From assembly GCA_945872085.1 (NCBI GenBank), contig CAMBYG010000001.1, forward strand, positions 98,297-162,296: a stretch of 64,000 nt of DNA, read 5' to 3'. The translations under genes and the position numbers were made by a program. This document shows, one piece after another, positions 17,406 to 25,311 of the stretch. This DNA comes from Chitinophaga pinensis (lineage in GTDB: Bacteria; Bacteroidota; Bacteroidia; Chitinophagales; Chitinophagaceae). Within the stretch, counting starts at the first letter, position 1. Each line of letters opens with the position of its first letter. A model generated the notes under the pieces. That model saw only the letters and a program-made list of their open reading frames with translations. It was not told the origin of the DNA and did not search any database.

Positions 17406-18193
17406 TATAATTTGCTTGTGTCGTTGTTCATACTTGCATCCATATCGGGCTCATTGAGCTCAACAGGGTGTGATTTTTTTCTCAATCGCATATTCAATAA
17501 TTCTACCGAAAAAGAAAAGGCCATACTAAAATAAACATAGTTTTTGAGATGCATACTTTCTGCTGTTGCCGAATCCCATCCTTCTACCAACAAAACAAAA
17601 CCTACTAACACTAAAAAAGAAAGCGCCAACATTTTTAATGTAGGATGCTTATCGATAAAGGCTGCTATACGACCACTGAATAAAAACATCACAAACATAG
17701 CAATCACCACAGCTACAATCATAATCTGCACCTGATTGGCAATACCTACAGCGGTGATCACACTATCAAAAGAGAAGACCATATCCACTAATAATATTTG
17801 TAAGATCATATACGCAAAGGCATTTTGTTTAGATGCCGATGGTCCGCCGCCATGTTCTTCGCCTTCTAATTTTTGATGAATCTCACCTACCGTTTTTACT
17901 AATAAAAACAAGCCCCCCGCCAGCATGATAAGGCCTCGTAAGGTAAAGCCTTTATCGAGCACGGGTAGGGAGAATAAAACCGAATTGCCATGTTGTATCA
18001 ACCAAGTCAAGCTAGACAATAAGGCTATACGAATGACAATACCGCCGAACATCCAATAATAGCGCGCTTTCTTTTGCTGCGCTTTGGGCATACGACCCAT
18101 GATAATGGATACAAAAATGACATTATCGATACCCAATACGATTTCTAATAACGTAAGGGTTAATAAACTAATAAGTGCACTGAGTGAAAACAT
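17405..18193 (-). CDS. TerC-family integral membrane protein
   Basis: This 262-residue protein has about seven transmembrane helices. The family signature is at the start: LLEIVLGIDNVIFVSI, followed by a second acidic helix pair, VDMVFSFDSVITAVGI. These conserved Asp and Asn residues bind metal in the family. TerC relatives take part in metal (manganese) export or metalation of exported proteins, and in tellurite resistance operons. No other ter genes are nearby, so tellurite resistance is not implied. It is fused tightly between pyrD (0 bp gap) and the TPR lipoprotein (1-bp overlap). Confidence 0.88.
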   Translation of the reverse strand: MFSLSALISLLTLTLLEIVLGIDNVIFVSIIMGRMPKAQQKKARYYWMFGGIVIRIALLSSLTWLIQHGNSVLFSLPVLDKGFTLRGLIMLAGGLFLLVKTVGEIHQKLEGEEHGGGPSASKQNAFAYMILQILLVDMVFSFDSVITAVGIANQVQIMIVAVVIAMFVMFLFSGRIAAFIDKHPTLKMLALSFLVLVGFVLLVEGWDSATAESMHLKNYVYFSMAFSFSVELLNMRLRKKSHPVELNEPDMDASMNNDTSKL

Positions 18194-19231
18194 TTAATTT
18201 TTATTTTGTTGCATAAGCGCGTTACAAATATTTTTTACAATACCCGGACCTTCATAAATAAAGCCCGTATATACTTGCACCAAAGAGGCGCCAGCATTGA
18301 GTTTTTCTAAAGCATCTTCGGCAGTGAAAATACCCCCAACCGCAATCATAGGTATACTACCTTTTGTTTTCTGATGGATATAGCGAATCACTTCGGTAGC
18401 GCGTGCCGTAACGGGTTTCCCGCTCAATCCGCCCGCACCTATTGCATCAACGCGTTCTTTAGCGGTTTGCAATTGACTACGATCAATAGTGGTATTAGTC
18501 GCCACAATACCATCGATCTGCGTTGCCGCCACGATGTCTATAATATCATCTAATTGCGTATCCGTTAAATCGGGAGCGATCTTTAATAAAATCGGCTTTG
18601 GATGAGGCAGCGATTTATTAACGGCTTGCACTTTGTGCAATAACGCCATCAAAGGTTCTTTCTCTTGCAACTCGCGCAGGCCTGGCGTATTGGGACTGCT
18701 TACATTCACCACAAAATAATCGACAACTGCATGCAAAGCTTTTACATTATACTCGTAATCTTTATAGGCTTCCTCGTTGGGAGTAATTTTATTCTTACCA
18801 ATATTGCCACCAATAATAATGCGCTCTTTTCGTTTTTGCAATCTTAATACCGCCGCATCTACACCGCCATTATTGAAGCCCATTCTATTGATCAAAGCCT
18901 TATCGGCAGGCAATCTAAACAAGCGCGGTTTGGGATTGCCATCTTGTGCTTTAGGTGTAAGGGTGCCAATTTCTATAAACCCAAAACCTAAGCAGGCCAA
19001 GGCATCTATATGTTTGGCATCTTTATCGAAACCTGCAGCCAAGCCCACAGGGTTGGGAAAATCAATACCCCAAAGTGTTTTGTGCAAGCTGTCGGATTTT
19101 TTTTGATACGTGATTTGTAGTAATTTTCTAATTGGAGCGATATTATAAGCCCTGTCTAATTGGCGCATGGTCCATAAATGAACCGCCTCGGGTGCAAATT
19201 GAAATAATATAGAGCGAAGAAGTGCGTACAT
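18194..19231 (-). CDS. pyrD: Dihydroorotate dehydrogenase (quinone), class 2
   Basis: This membrane-associated FMN enzyme oxidises dihydroorotate to orotate with quinone, the fourth step of pyrimidine synthesis. The start at 19231 (MYALLRSILFQFAPEAVH) gives 345 residues and aligns with the usual class 2 N-terminal helix. Upstream in-frame ATGs at 19249 and 19276 would lie before or within the promoter box at 19239-19246. Motifs are NPVGLAAGFDKD, NVSSPNTPGLREL (the catalytic Ser of class 2), GAGGLSG and AVGGIFTAEDA. It is the first gene of the minus-strand unit through terC, the TPR lipoprotein, rpe and probably the TonB receptor. Confidence 0.95.
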   Translation of the reverse strand: MYALLRSILFQFAPEAVHLWTMRQLDRAYNIAPIRKLLQITYQKKSDSLHKTLWGIDFPNPVGLAAGFDKDAKHIDALACLGFGFIEIGTLTPKAQDGNPKPRLFRLPADKALINRMGFNNGGVDAAVLRLQKRKERIIIGGNIGKNKITPNEEAYKDYEYNVKALHAVVDYFVVNVSSPNTPGLRELQEKEPLMALLHKVQAVNKSLPHPKPILLKIAPDLTDTQLDDIIDIVAATQIDGIVATNTTIDRSQLQTAKERVDAIGAGGLSGKPVTARATEVIRYIHQKTKGSIPMIAVGGIFTAEDALEKLNAGASLVQVYTGFIYEGPGIVKNICNALMQQNKN

Positions 19232-19238
19232 AGCTTTG

Positions 19239-19267
19239 CAAAGATACATTGTTGCGTTGAAATCAAA
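19239..19267 (-). promoter_or_regulatory. Promoter of the pyrD unit (TTTG-17-TATCTTTG)
   Basis: On the minus strand TTTG (19264-19267) and TATCTTTG (19239-19246) are 17 bases apart. The -7 box ends 7 bases before the pyrD ATG at 19231, so the mRNA should be nearly leaderless. This position argues against longer pyrD starts. Confidence 0.7.
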
Positions 19268-19292
19268 TGCATGCAATTAGCAACAATTTGTA

Positions 19293-19322
19293 TTGAGTTT
19301 AACAAGTAATCTTTTATTTTTG
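19293..19322 (+). promoter_or_regulatory. Promoter of the 19331 gene (TTG-19-TATTTTTG)
   Basis: TTG (19293-19295) and TATTTTTG (19315-19322) are 19 bases apart. The ATG follows only 8 bases after the -7 box, so the transcript begins at or a few bases before the start codon. It is divergent from the pyrD promoter. Confidence 0.72.
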
Positions 19323-19330
19323 GCATACCG

Positions 19331-20044
19331 ATGCGTTACTCACCTCTTTTTACTACCCTATTATTGCTCTGCTTGGCTTTCCAAAGCCTGGCGCAACAAC
19401 GCATCATTCATGGTTTGGTACTAGAGGCCGCAAGCAAACAAGCCATGGGACAGGTGAGCATAAAGAATATTTATACCAATGAGCAAGTACAAAGTGATAG
19501 TAACGGCGTTTTTAAAATAGGGGTGGAACAGGGGCAACTGGTAGAGTTTAGAAAAGCGGGCTTTAAAATAGCTCGTATGCGCATACCCAAAGGTGCTATG
19601 GCGCAGTATTTTAAAATCCTACTTCACAAGCAGGGGAATGCGGTTCCCGAATATATTCAAAATCAATTTAAGGCCGACAGTATTCGCTATCATGAGTTAT
19701 ATAAAACAGCCTTAAATTTTCCTAAGCTGAGCCCCTTCGAAGCCATGCAGCATCCGTTTAGCGCTTTAAGTAAGAAGAATAGAATGATTTGGGCTTTCCA
19801 AGATGCCTATAGCGAGTTTGAGAAACAGAAGTATATCGACTATATGTTTAATGATAAATTAATTGAGCAAATGACTGGTATCAAAGGCGATAGTTTGGTT
19901 TTATATAAACGCTATTATACACCGAGCTATGATTTTATTCGAAAATCGAACACCTACGATTTCTACCTTTATATCAACAAAACAGGCGAGCGCTTTAAGA
20001 GCGGTAATATTTATAATTTCGGTATCAACCGATCTGCGCAATAA
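19331..20044 (+). CDS. Exported protein with carboxypeptidase-regulatory-like domain
   Basis: This 237-residue protein has a signal peptide (LLLLCLAFQSLAQ, cleavage near residue 22). Residues of about 23-95 form a CarboxypepD_reg/CNA-B-like beta-sandwich: RIIHGLVLEAASKQAMGQVSI, then DSNGVFKI, as found at the N-terminus of TonB receptors. Here it is not followed by a plug or barrel. The C-terminal 140 residues are charged and aromatic, mostly helical, with no motif I recognise. The gene stands alone with its own promoter and a shared terminator. It probably acts in the periplasm or at the outer membrane; the role is unknown. Confidence 0.75.
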   Translation: MRYSPLFTTLLLLCLAFQSLAQQRIIHGLVLEAASKQAMGQVSIKNIYTNEQVQSDSNGVFKIGVEQGQLVEFRKAGFKIARMRIPKGAMAQYFKILLHKQGNAVPEYIQNQFKADSIRYHELYKTALNFPKLSPFEAMQHPFSALSKKNRMIWAFQDAYSEFEKQKYIDYMFNDKLIEQMTGIKGDSLVLYKRYYTPSYDFIRKSNTYDFYLYINKTGERFKSGNIYNFGINRSAQ

Positions 20045-20079
20045 AAAAAAGAGCCCCGAAAATTCGGGGCTCTTTTTTT
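20043..20079. terminator. Bidirectional intrinsic terminator
   Basis: A 10-bp GC-rich stem (20051-20060 GAGCCCCGAA with 20063-20072) lies between an A-run and a T-run and serves the two convergent genes on either side. Its arms are identical to those of the terminator at 25274-25311. Confidence 0.9.
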
Positions 20080-20089
20080 ATTGCAATTA

Positions 20090-20590
20090 CTAATCTTGTT
20101 TACTTAATTCTAATACTTTTTCAAATACTTCTTGTTCGCCTCCCTCTTCATAACCACTGTGCATAAAGGCAATTTTACCTTTCTTATCGATGATAATGGT
20201 AAACGGAACATTTTGAAAATTTAAAGAGCGTTTTAAATCCGAATTGGGATCGATGAAAGTAGGGAATTCCCATCCTTGTGATTTTACATAGCTTTTTACC
20301 AAACCTTCTGTTCTCGATTCATCGATAGAAACCGTCATGAAATTAAAGTCGGCTTCTTTTTTCCATTCTGGTAATTGCTCACGAATATTTTTAATTTCTT
20401 TTTTGCAAGGCACACACCAAGTAGCCCAGAAACTTACTATGGTTACTTTTCCTTTTACAAAGCATTGATTGAACGCTACTTTTTTGCCAGAGGCAATGTC
20501 TTTTACTTGCGTATCAGGTGTTTCCGCTTGTTGTGCCCATGCAGCTACCGTTATAAAACTGGCTACCACTGCAAACATAATTTTTTTCAT
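20090..20590 (-). CDS. TlpA-like periplasmic thioredoxin-fold oxidoreductase
   Basis: This 166-residue exported protein (signal MKKIMFAVVASFITVAAWAQ) has a thioredoxin fold. The active-site motif is WATWCVPC with Cys59 and Cys62, and a cis-proline loop VPFTIII follows near residue 130. TlpA/ResA relatives reduce disulfides of periplasmic or outer-membrane proteins and of apocytochrome c. The gene is divergent from the DUF6029 barrel gene, whose C-terminus carries a closely spaced cysteine pair. A substrate relation is an inference. Confidence 0.88.
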   Translation of the reverse strand: MKKIMFAVVASFITVAAWAQQAETPDTQVKDIASGKKVAFNQCFVKGKVTIVSFWATWCVPCKKEIKNIREQLPEWKKEADFNFMTVSIDESRTEGLVKSYVKSQGWEFPTFIDPNSDLKRSLNFQNVPFTIIIDKKGKIAFMHSGYEEGGEQEVFEKVLELSKQD

Positions 20591-20685
20591 AAGCTACTGT
20601 TTATTTAAATACTTGCAATTATGTTGCTAAAGTATATGAAGATTGCTAATTTAGCCAAAATATTTAGACAATTAACAACTCCTTA

Positions 20686-22287
20686 ATGAAAAAATTATTT
20701 TACGGGCTCTTATTGAGTTCCATTCCTTGTTTCGGTTTTGCCCAAGGTACCATTACCGGCGACCTAATGACGAATGTCAATTTCTTTAGTAGAGACTCCG
20801 CTATAAAAGCTAATGGAAATCCTTTATACGATAATCTATTGAGTGGAGGCGAAACGTGGTTGAGTTTGCGCTACAATAATAATAAGGGCATTACCGCTAC
20901 CCTACGTGCCGATGCTTTTCAAAATTCTATTTTGCTTACCCCCGGACAAGCCTTTACCGGTTTTGGCATCGGCGCTTGGAATGTGAGCAAAGAGTTTAAA
21001 GATTTGCATATCTCTTTTGGCTATGTTTACGATCAAATAGGCAGTGGTATTTTATTTCGCTCCTACGAAGACAGAGGTTTGCTGATTGACAATGCGCTAG
21101 TAGGTCTTCAATTGAAATACAAACTCAACGAGCACATCAACTTGAAAGCCCTTACGGGTCAGCAAAAGAAAGTGCCTACCTTTTTTAAAGCAGGTGAAAA
21201 TTTATACCAACCCATCATAAAAGCTATCAATATAGAAGGCGATTATACCGTAGGCAACGATATCCATATCACACCCGGCATTGGTATACTCAATAGAACC
21301 TTAGATCAGAACAGCATGGATATTATTGTGAATAATATCAACAACCAGGTCTTAAGCACGCGTTTTGTGCCTACCTACAATACCAATGCTTATACGTTTT
21401 ACAATACGCTCAACAAAGGCGATTTTAGTTGGTATGCCGAAGCGGCTTTTAAATCGCACGAAGCCATTTCGAAAAATAATAGTCTACAAGACCTTAGTGG
21501 CTCTGTATACTATTCCACTTTGGGCTATGCTAAAAAAGGGATCGCAATTAATGTCTCTGGGAAACGCACAGAGAATTTTGTAATGCGCACCTCGCCCAAC
21601 GAAATATTATTACGCGGCATGATGAACTGGCAACCCGTAATTGCGCGCATTCGTCCACAACGCGTGATGAGCAGATACACGCCTCCATCTCAGGATATTT
21701 CGGAAATATCTTATGGCACAGACATTTTATTATCACCCAATGAGCAAACCAGTTTTAATGTAAATTATACCTATATCAATACCTTAGAAAAGGTGAAACT
21801 TTTTCGCGAATTGTTTGTTGAAGGAGAGTATAGAGGTATTCAAAACTGGATCATAGAAGGTGGTGTGCAGTATTTAGAATACAATAAAGAAATCTATCAA
21901 GTAGCGCCTAAAGAAGGCATCTTATATGCACTAACCCCATTTGCAGAAATCACTTATAAAATCAATAGAAAAAAATCGATTCGTACCGAATTTCAATATA
22001 TGAGTACGAAACAAGATTACGGCTCTTGGTTGTTTGCCTTAGTAGAATATAATATTGCACCAAAACTTTCTTTTGCGCTATCAGACATGTATAATATTGC
22101 GCCTAATCATGAATTAGTGAGTAAAGCCAACCATTATTATAATTGCTTTGTAGCCTATACAAAAGGCGCCAATCGCTTTACAGCGGCTTATGTAAAACAA
22201 GTAGAAGGTATCAATTGCACCGGTGGGGTATGTAGATATGAGCCGGCTTTTAGTGGTTTTAAAATAGGTATCACCAGTTCCTTTTAA
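20686..22287 (+). CDS. DUF6029-like outer-membrane beta-barrel protein
   Basis: This 533-residue protein has a signal peptide (LLLSSIPCFGFAQ, cleavage near residue 19). The mature part opens with GTITGDLMTNVNFFSRD and continues as alternating amphipathic strands, ending in a GFKIGITSSF strand with terminal Phe, as in outer-membrane barrels. This matches my recollection of the Bacteroidota family DUF6029, whose function is not known. A CTGGVC pair (Cys511 and Cys516) lies close to the last strand. It is divergent from a TlpA-like oxidoreductase gene, a neighbourhood that suggests thiol handling of this protein. Confidence 0.72.
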   Translation: MKKLFYGLLLSSIPCFGFAQGTITGDLMTNVNFFSRDSAIKANGNPLYDNLLSGGETWLSLRYNNNKGITATLRADAFQNSILLTPGQAFTGFGIGAWNVSKEFKDLHISFGYVYDQIGSGILFRSYEDRGLLIDNALVGLQLKYKLNEHINLKALTGQQKKVPTFFKAGENLYQPIIKAINIEGDYTVGNDIHITPGIGILNRTLDQNSMDIIVNNINNQVLSTRFVPTYNTNAYTFYNTLNKGDFSWYAEAAFKSHEAISKNNSLQDLSGSVYYSTLGYAKKGIAINVSGKRTENFVMRTSPNEILLRGMMNWQPVIARIRPQRVMSRYTPPSQDISEISYGTDILLSPNEQTSFNVNYTYINTLEKVKLFRELFVEGEYRGIQNWIIEGGVQYLEYNKEIYQVAPKEGILYALTPFAEITYKINRKKSIRTEFQYMSTKQDYGSWLFALVEYNIAPKLSFALSDMYNIAPNHELVSKANHYYNCFVAYTKGANRFTAAYVKQVEGINCTGGVCRYEPAFSGFKIGITSSF

Positions 22288-22306
22288 ATTATACCCATTC
22301 CTATAT

Positions 22307-22340
22307 AAAAAAGAGGATCGCCAAAGCGATCCTCTTTTTT
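22307..22340 (+). terminator. Intrinsic terminator of the DUF6029 gene
   Basis: An 11-bp stem (22311-22321 with 22326-22336) with a 4-base loop is followed by a T-run, 20 bases after the stop codon. Confidence 0.88.
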
Positions 22341-22378
22341 ATTAAAATAGCTTAGTTTTTAAGTGTATAACAAAGAGT

Positions 22379-22386
22379 ACCTTTGC
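22379..22386 (+). promoter_or_regulatory. -7 box (TACCTTTG) of the ABC exporter gene
   Basis: This fits TAnnTTTG and ends 4 bases before the ATG at 22391, right after the preceding gene's terminator. No TTTG box is at the proper upstream distance. If used, the mRNA is leaderless or nearly so. Confidence 0.45.
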
Positions 22387-22390
22387 AACT

Positions 22391-24148
22391 ATGAAATTAT
22401 TATTTACCTATTTAAAGCCTTTTAGAAAATTACTCCTCGTTGCCTTATTTTTAGCAGCTATCAATCAAATATTTTCTTTGCTCGACCCCTATGTGATGGG
22501 GCATTATATCATTGACCCCTTTGCAAAAAACGCCCAAGCCTATGCTGGCCAACAATCGGTTTTTATTGCCGGCATAACCAAAGGCTTGCTCTTATTAATT
22601 TCGGTAGCCATGGTGTCGCGCATTGCCAAAGCCTTTCAAGACTATACCCTCAACGTGGTGATTCAGAAATTTGGTGCCGCTCTTTATACCGATGGATTGA
22701 AGCATGCTTTACGCTTACCCTTTGGCGAATTTGAAGACCAACGCAGTGGCGAAACACTCTCTATACTTCAAAAAGTGCGCACCGATTGTGAGAAATTAAT
22801 TAGTGCATTGGTGAATATTTTATTCACCACCTTGGTAGGCATCATATTCGTGATGATCTATGCTATCACACTCAATTCTTGGTTGGTAGTTGTTTATTTA
22901 GGCGGCGCCTTTTTACTAGGATGGCTTACGAATTTATTGTCTAAAAAAATTAAAAACATTCAAAAGCGAATTGTAAAAGAAACCACCGCATTGGCAGGTG
23001 CCACTACCGAATCGCTGCGTAATATAGAATTGATAAAAAGCTTGGGCTTAACCCAACAAGAAGTAAAACGATTAAATGGTAATACCATAAAAATTTTACA
23101 ATTAGAATTGGATAAAGTAAAAAGCATTCGTACCATTTCCTTTGTGCAAGGCACTTTCGTCAATTTCATTCGCCAATGTATCATGTTTGCCCTCTTGTAT
23201 TTTGTTTTTAAAGGGCATCTTACACTTGGACAAATGATAACCATGCAATTTTATTCCTTTTTTATTTTTGGTCCATTACAAGAGTTAGGCAATATTATTT
23301 TGGCTTACCGCGAAGCACAAGCATCACTGAGTAATTTTGATACCTTAATGAATAAACCTATCGAAGCAAAACCGGCTTCTCCAATTTCGCTAGGCGCAAT
23401 TCATAGCTTACAATTCGACCAAGTTCGTTTTCAACACAAAACAGCGAAACAAGCTGCGCTTAATGATATTAGCTTTAGCGTAGAAAAAGGTAAAACCATT
23501 GCTTTTGTTGGCCCTTCCGGATCTGGCAAAACAACCTTAGTGAAATTACTCGTGGGTTTGTATACCCCTAATAAAGGGCATGTATTGTATAATCAATTGA
23601 GCAATGCCAGCATCGATTTCGAAGAATTACGTCATCAAATTGGATTGGTAACACAAGACACTCAATTATTCTCTGGCACCATCAAAGAGAATTTATTATT
23701 TGTAAATCCAAGCGCTACCGATGCATTGCTTACGAAAGTATTACAACAAGCAGCCTGCACCAATCTATTGGCAAGAGCTGACAATGGCTTAGATACGTTG
23801 ATTGGCGAAGGCGGATTAAAATTATCAGGGGGCGAGCGCCAACGCTTATCCATTGCTAGAGCCTTACTGCGTAATCCTAATTTATTGATTTTTGATGAGG
23901 CTACCTCTGCTTTGGATTCCTTAACAGAAGAAGAAATTTCGCAAACTATACAAAGTATTACGGCACAGCGTGCGCATATCACCATTATGATTGCACATCG
24001 CTTATCGACCATCATGCATGCCGATACGATTTATGTTTTAGAAAAAGGTAGTATTGTGGAAACCGGCACGCATCAATCTTTGCTGGAAGAGAAAGGATTG
24101 TATTATGCTATGTGGCGTCAGCAAATTGGCGAACGAACACACTCATAA
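22391..24148 (+). CDS. ABC exporter, fused membrane and ATPase domains (MsbA-like)
   Basis: This 585-residue half-transporter would act as a homodimer in the inner membrane. A type I exporter membrane domain with six helices fills residues 1 to about 315. The nucleotide-binding domain shows Walker A GPSGSGKTT (near residue 374), the Q-loop region LVTQDTQLFSG, signature LSGGERQR (near 478), Walker B LLIFDEATSALD and the H-loop IAHRLS. The substrate could be lipid A precursor, another lipid or a drug; a lone gene without partner does not decide this. Confidence 0.88.
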   Translation: MKLLFTYLKPFRKLLLVALFLAAINQIFSLLDPYVMGHYIIDPFAKNAQAYAGQQSVFIAGITKGLLLLISVAMVSRIAKAFQDYTLNVVIQKFGAALYTDGLKHALRLPFGEFEDQRSGETLSILQKVRTDCEKLISALVNILFTTLVGIIFVMIYAITLNSWLVVVYLGGAFLLGWLTNLLSKKIKNIQKRIVKETTALAGATTESLRNIELIKSLGLTQQEVKRLNGNTIKILQLELDKVKSIRTISFVQGTFVNFIRQCIMFALLYFVFKGHLTLGQMITMQFYSFFIFGPLQELGNIILAYREAQASLSNFDTLMNKPIEAKPASPISLGAIHSLQFDQVRFQHKTAKQAALNDISFSVEKGKTIAFVGPSGSGKTTLVKLLVGLYTPNKGHVLYNQLSNASIDFEELRHQIGLVTQDTQLFSGTIKENLLFVNPSATDALLTKVLQQAACTNLLARADNGLDTLIGEGGLKLSGGERQRLSIARALLRNPNLLIFDEATSALDSLTEEEISQTIQSITAQRAHITIMIAHRLSTIMHADTIYVLEKGSIVETGTHQSLLEEKGLYYAMWRQQIGERTHS

Positions 24149-24172
24149 ATTACTTATATTTATAGTTCATCC

Positions 24173-24180
24173 TAATTTTG
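24173..24180 (+). promoter_or_regulatory. Possible -7 box (TAATTTTG) of the endonuclease gene
   Basis: A TAnnTTTG match ends 3 bases before the ATG at 24184, in the 35-bp gap after the ABC exporter gene. There is no -33 match, so chance occurrence is possible. Confidence 0.3.
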
Positions 24181-24183
24181 AAT

Positions 24184-25275
24184 ATGCGATTTTTACTACT
24201 TCTTAGTATTTCTTGTGGTCTAGTTTGGAATTCACAAGCACAGCCACCGGCTACTTATTATACCACCGCTTTTAATAAGCAAGGTGAACCCTTGCGCGCT
24301 GCTTTATACAATATCATTAAAGGGCATAGCGCGCAAACCTATACACCCGGTTTATGGAATGCCTTTTATACCACCGATGTAAAGCCCAATGGCAAACTTT
24401 GGGATATGTATTCCGACAAGCCTGGAGCTACAGCGCCTTACGAGTATGCCCTAGGCACTAAACAATGTAGTAGCACCTCTGCTACGGGCGAAAATTTTTG
24501 CTACAATAGAGAACACTCTTGGCCTAAAAGTTTTTTTGGTGGCGCTAATTCCTATACGATATACGGTTTTCCTATGTATACCGATTTATTTTTAGTGATA
24601 CCATCGGATGCTTGGGTAAATAGTAAACGAAGTAATTTGCCTTATGGTAAAGCCGTAGCGCCCTTTACCTTTACTGCACAAAACGGCTCTCGCATTGGCA
24701 ATCAAAGTTACGCAGGTGCTCCATCAGGACAATGCTTTGAGCCTATTGATTCTTTTAAAGGAGATTTAGCGCGCAATTATTTTTATGTAAGCACCCGTTA
24801 CTTAGGCGATAGCAATCAATTTATTACTTGGGAAATGGCCGATAAGATAAACCTAAAACCTTGGGCTATACAAATGCTTTTAGAATGGCACCATAACGAT
24901 CCTGTAAGTAAAAAAGAAATCGATCGCAACGAGGCTGTTTATGCTATACAAAATAATAGAAACCCTTTTATTGACTACCCCCTTTTTGCAGATTGCATTT
25001 GGGGCACTGGCAATTGTAGCACCTTAGGCATCGACCAAAATGAACACATTGACCTACTATTATTTCCTAATCCGGCAAAGCACTCTGTTAATCTTATTGG
25101 CGCAGCTAATGCTCAGCAAATTATAATTATGGACATTACAGGCAGAACCGTATTAGAAATGGCACCATCAGCAAATATGCAAATACCTATAGCCTCTTTC
25201 AACAATGGCGTGTATATCGTAGCTATCTTATTTAAAGAAGAAAAAATAATTAAAAAACTAATTATTGAAAATTAA
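24184..25275 (+). CDS. Secreted endonuclease I family nuclease with T9SS type A signal
   Basis: This 363-residue extracellular nuclease starts at the ATG at 24184 (MRFLLLLSISCGLVWNSQAQ, signal peptide); a TTG two codons earlier adds nothing. The catalytic region has the family motif NREHSWPKSFFGG with His111, followed by YTDLFLVIPSDAWVN and WHHNDPVSKKEIDRNEAV, typical of the His-Me-finger endonuclease I fold (EndA/BsnI type). The last 75 residues are a T9SS sorting signal: LLFPNPAKHSV, IMDITGR, NNGVYIVAI and a lysine-rich end. It probably degrades external DNA for nutrients or acts on the cell surface. It depends on the SprA-containing secretion system. Confidence 0.9.
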   Translation: MRFLLLLSISCGLVWNSQAQPPATYYTTAFNKQGEPLRAALYNIIKGHSAQTYTPGLWNAFYTTDVKPNGKLWDMYSDKPGATAPYEYALGTKQCSSTSATGENFCYNREHSWPKSFFGGANSYTIYGFPMYTDLFLVIPSDAWVNSKRSNLPYGKAVAPFTFTAQNGSRIGNQSYAGAPSGQCFEPIDSFKGDLARNYFYVSTRYLGDSNQFITWEMADKINLKPWAIQMLLEWHHNDPVSKKEIDRNEAVYAIQNNRNPFIDYPLFADCIWGTGNCSTLGIDQNEHIDLLLFPNPAKHSVNLIGAANAQQIIIMDITGRTVLEMAPSANMQIPIASFNNGVYIVAILFKEEKIIKKLIIEN

Positions 25276-25311
25276 AAAAAGAGCCCCGAAAAATTCGGGG
25301 CTCTTTTTTTT
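25274..25311. terminator. Bidirectional intrinsic terminator
   Basis: A 10-bp stem (25281-25290 GAGCCCCGAA with 25294-25303) has an A-run before and a T-run after, between convergent genes. Both arms are identical to those of the terminator at 20043-20079; the loop is one base longer. Confidence 0.9.

Noticed and set aside
17405-18193. Tellurite-resistance locus suggested by TerC
   Set aside because: No terABDEZ genes are nearby. TerC-like proteins are widespread housekeeping metal transport proteins, and this one is locked between pyrD and rpe.
24184-25275. Nuclease as part of a defence system
   Set aside because: The signal peptide and T9SS signal make it an extracellular nuclease. Neighbours are an ABC exporter and a surface protein, not defence genes.
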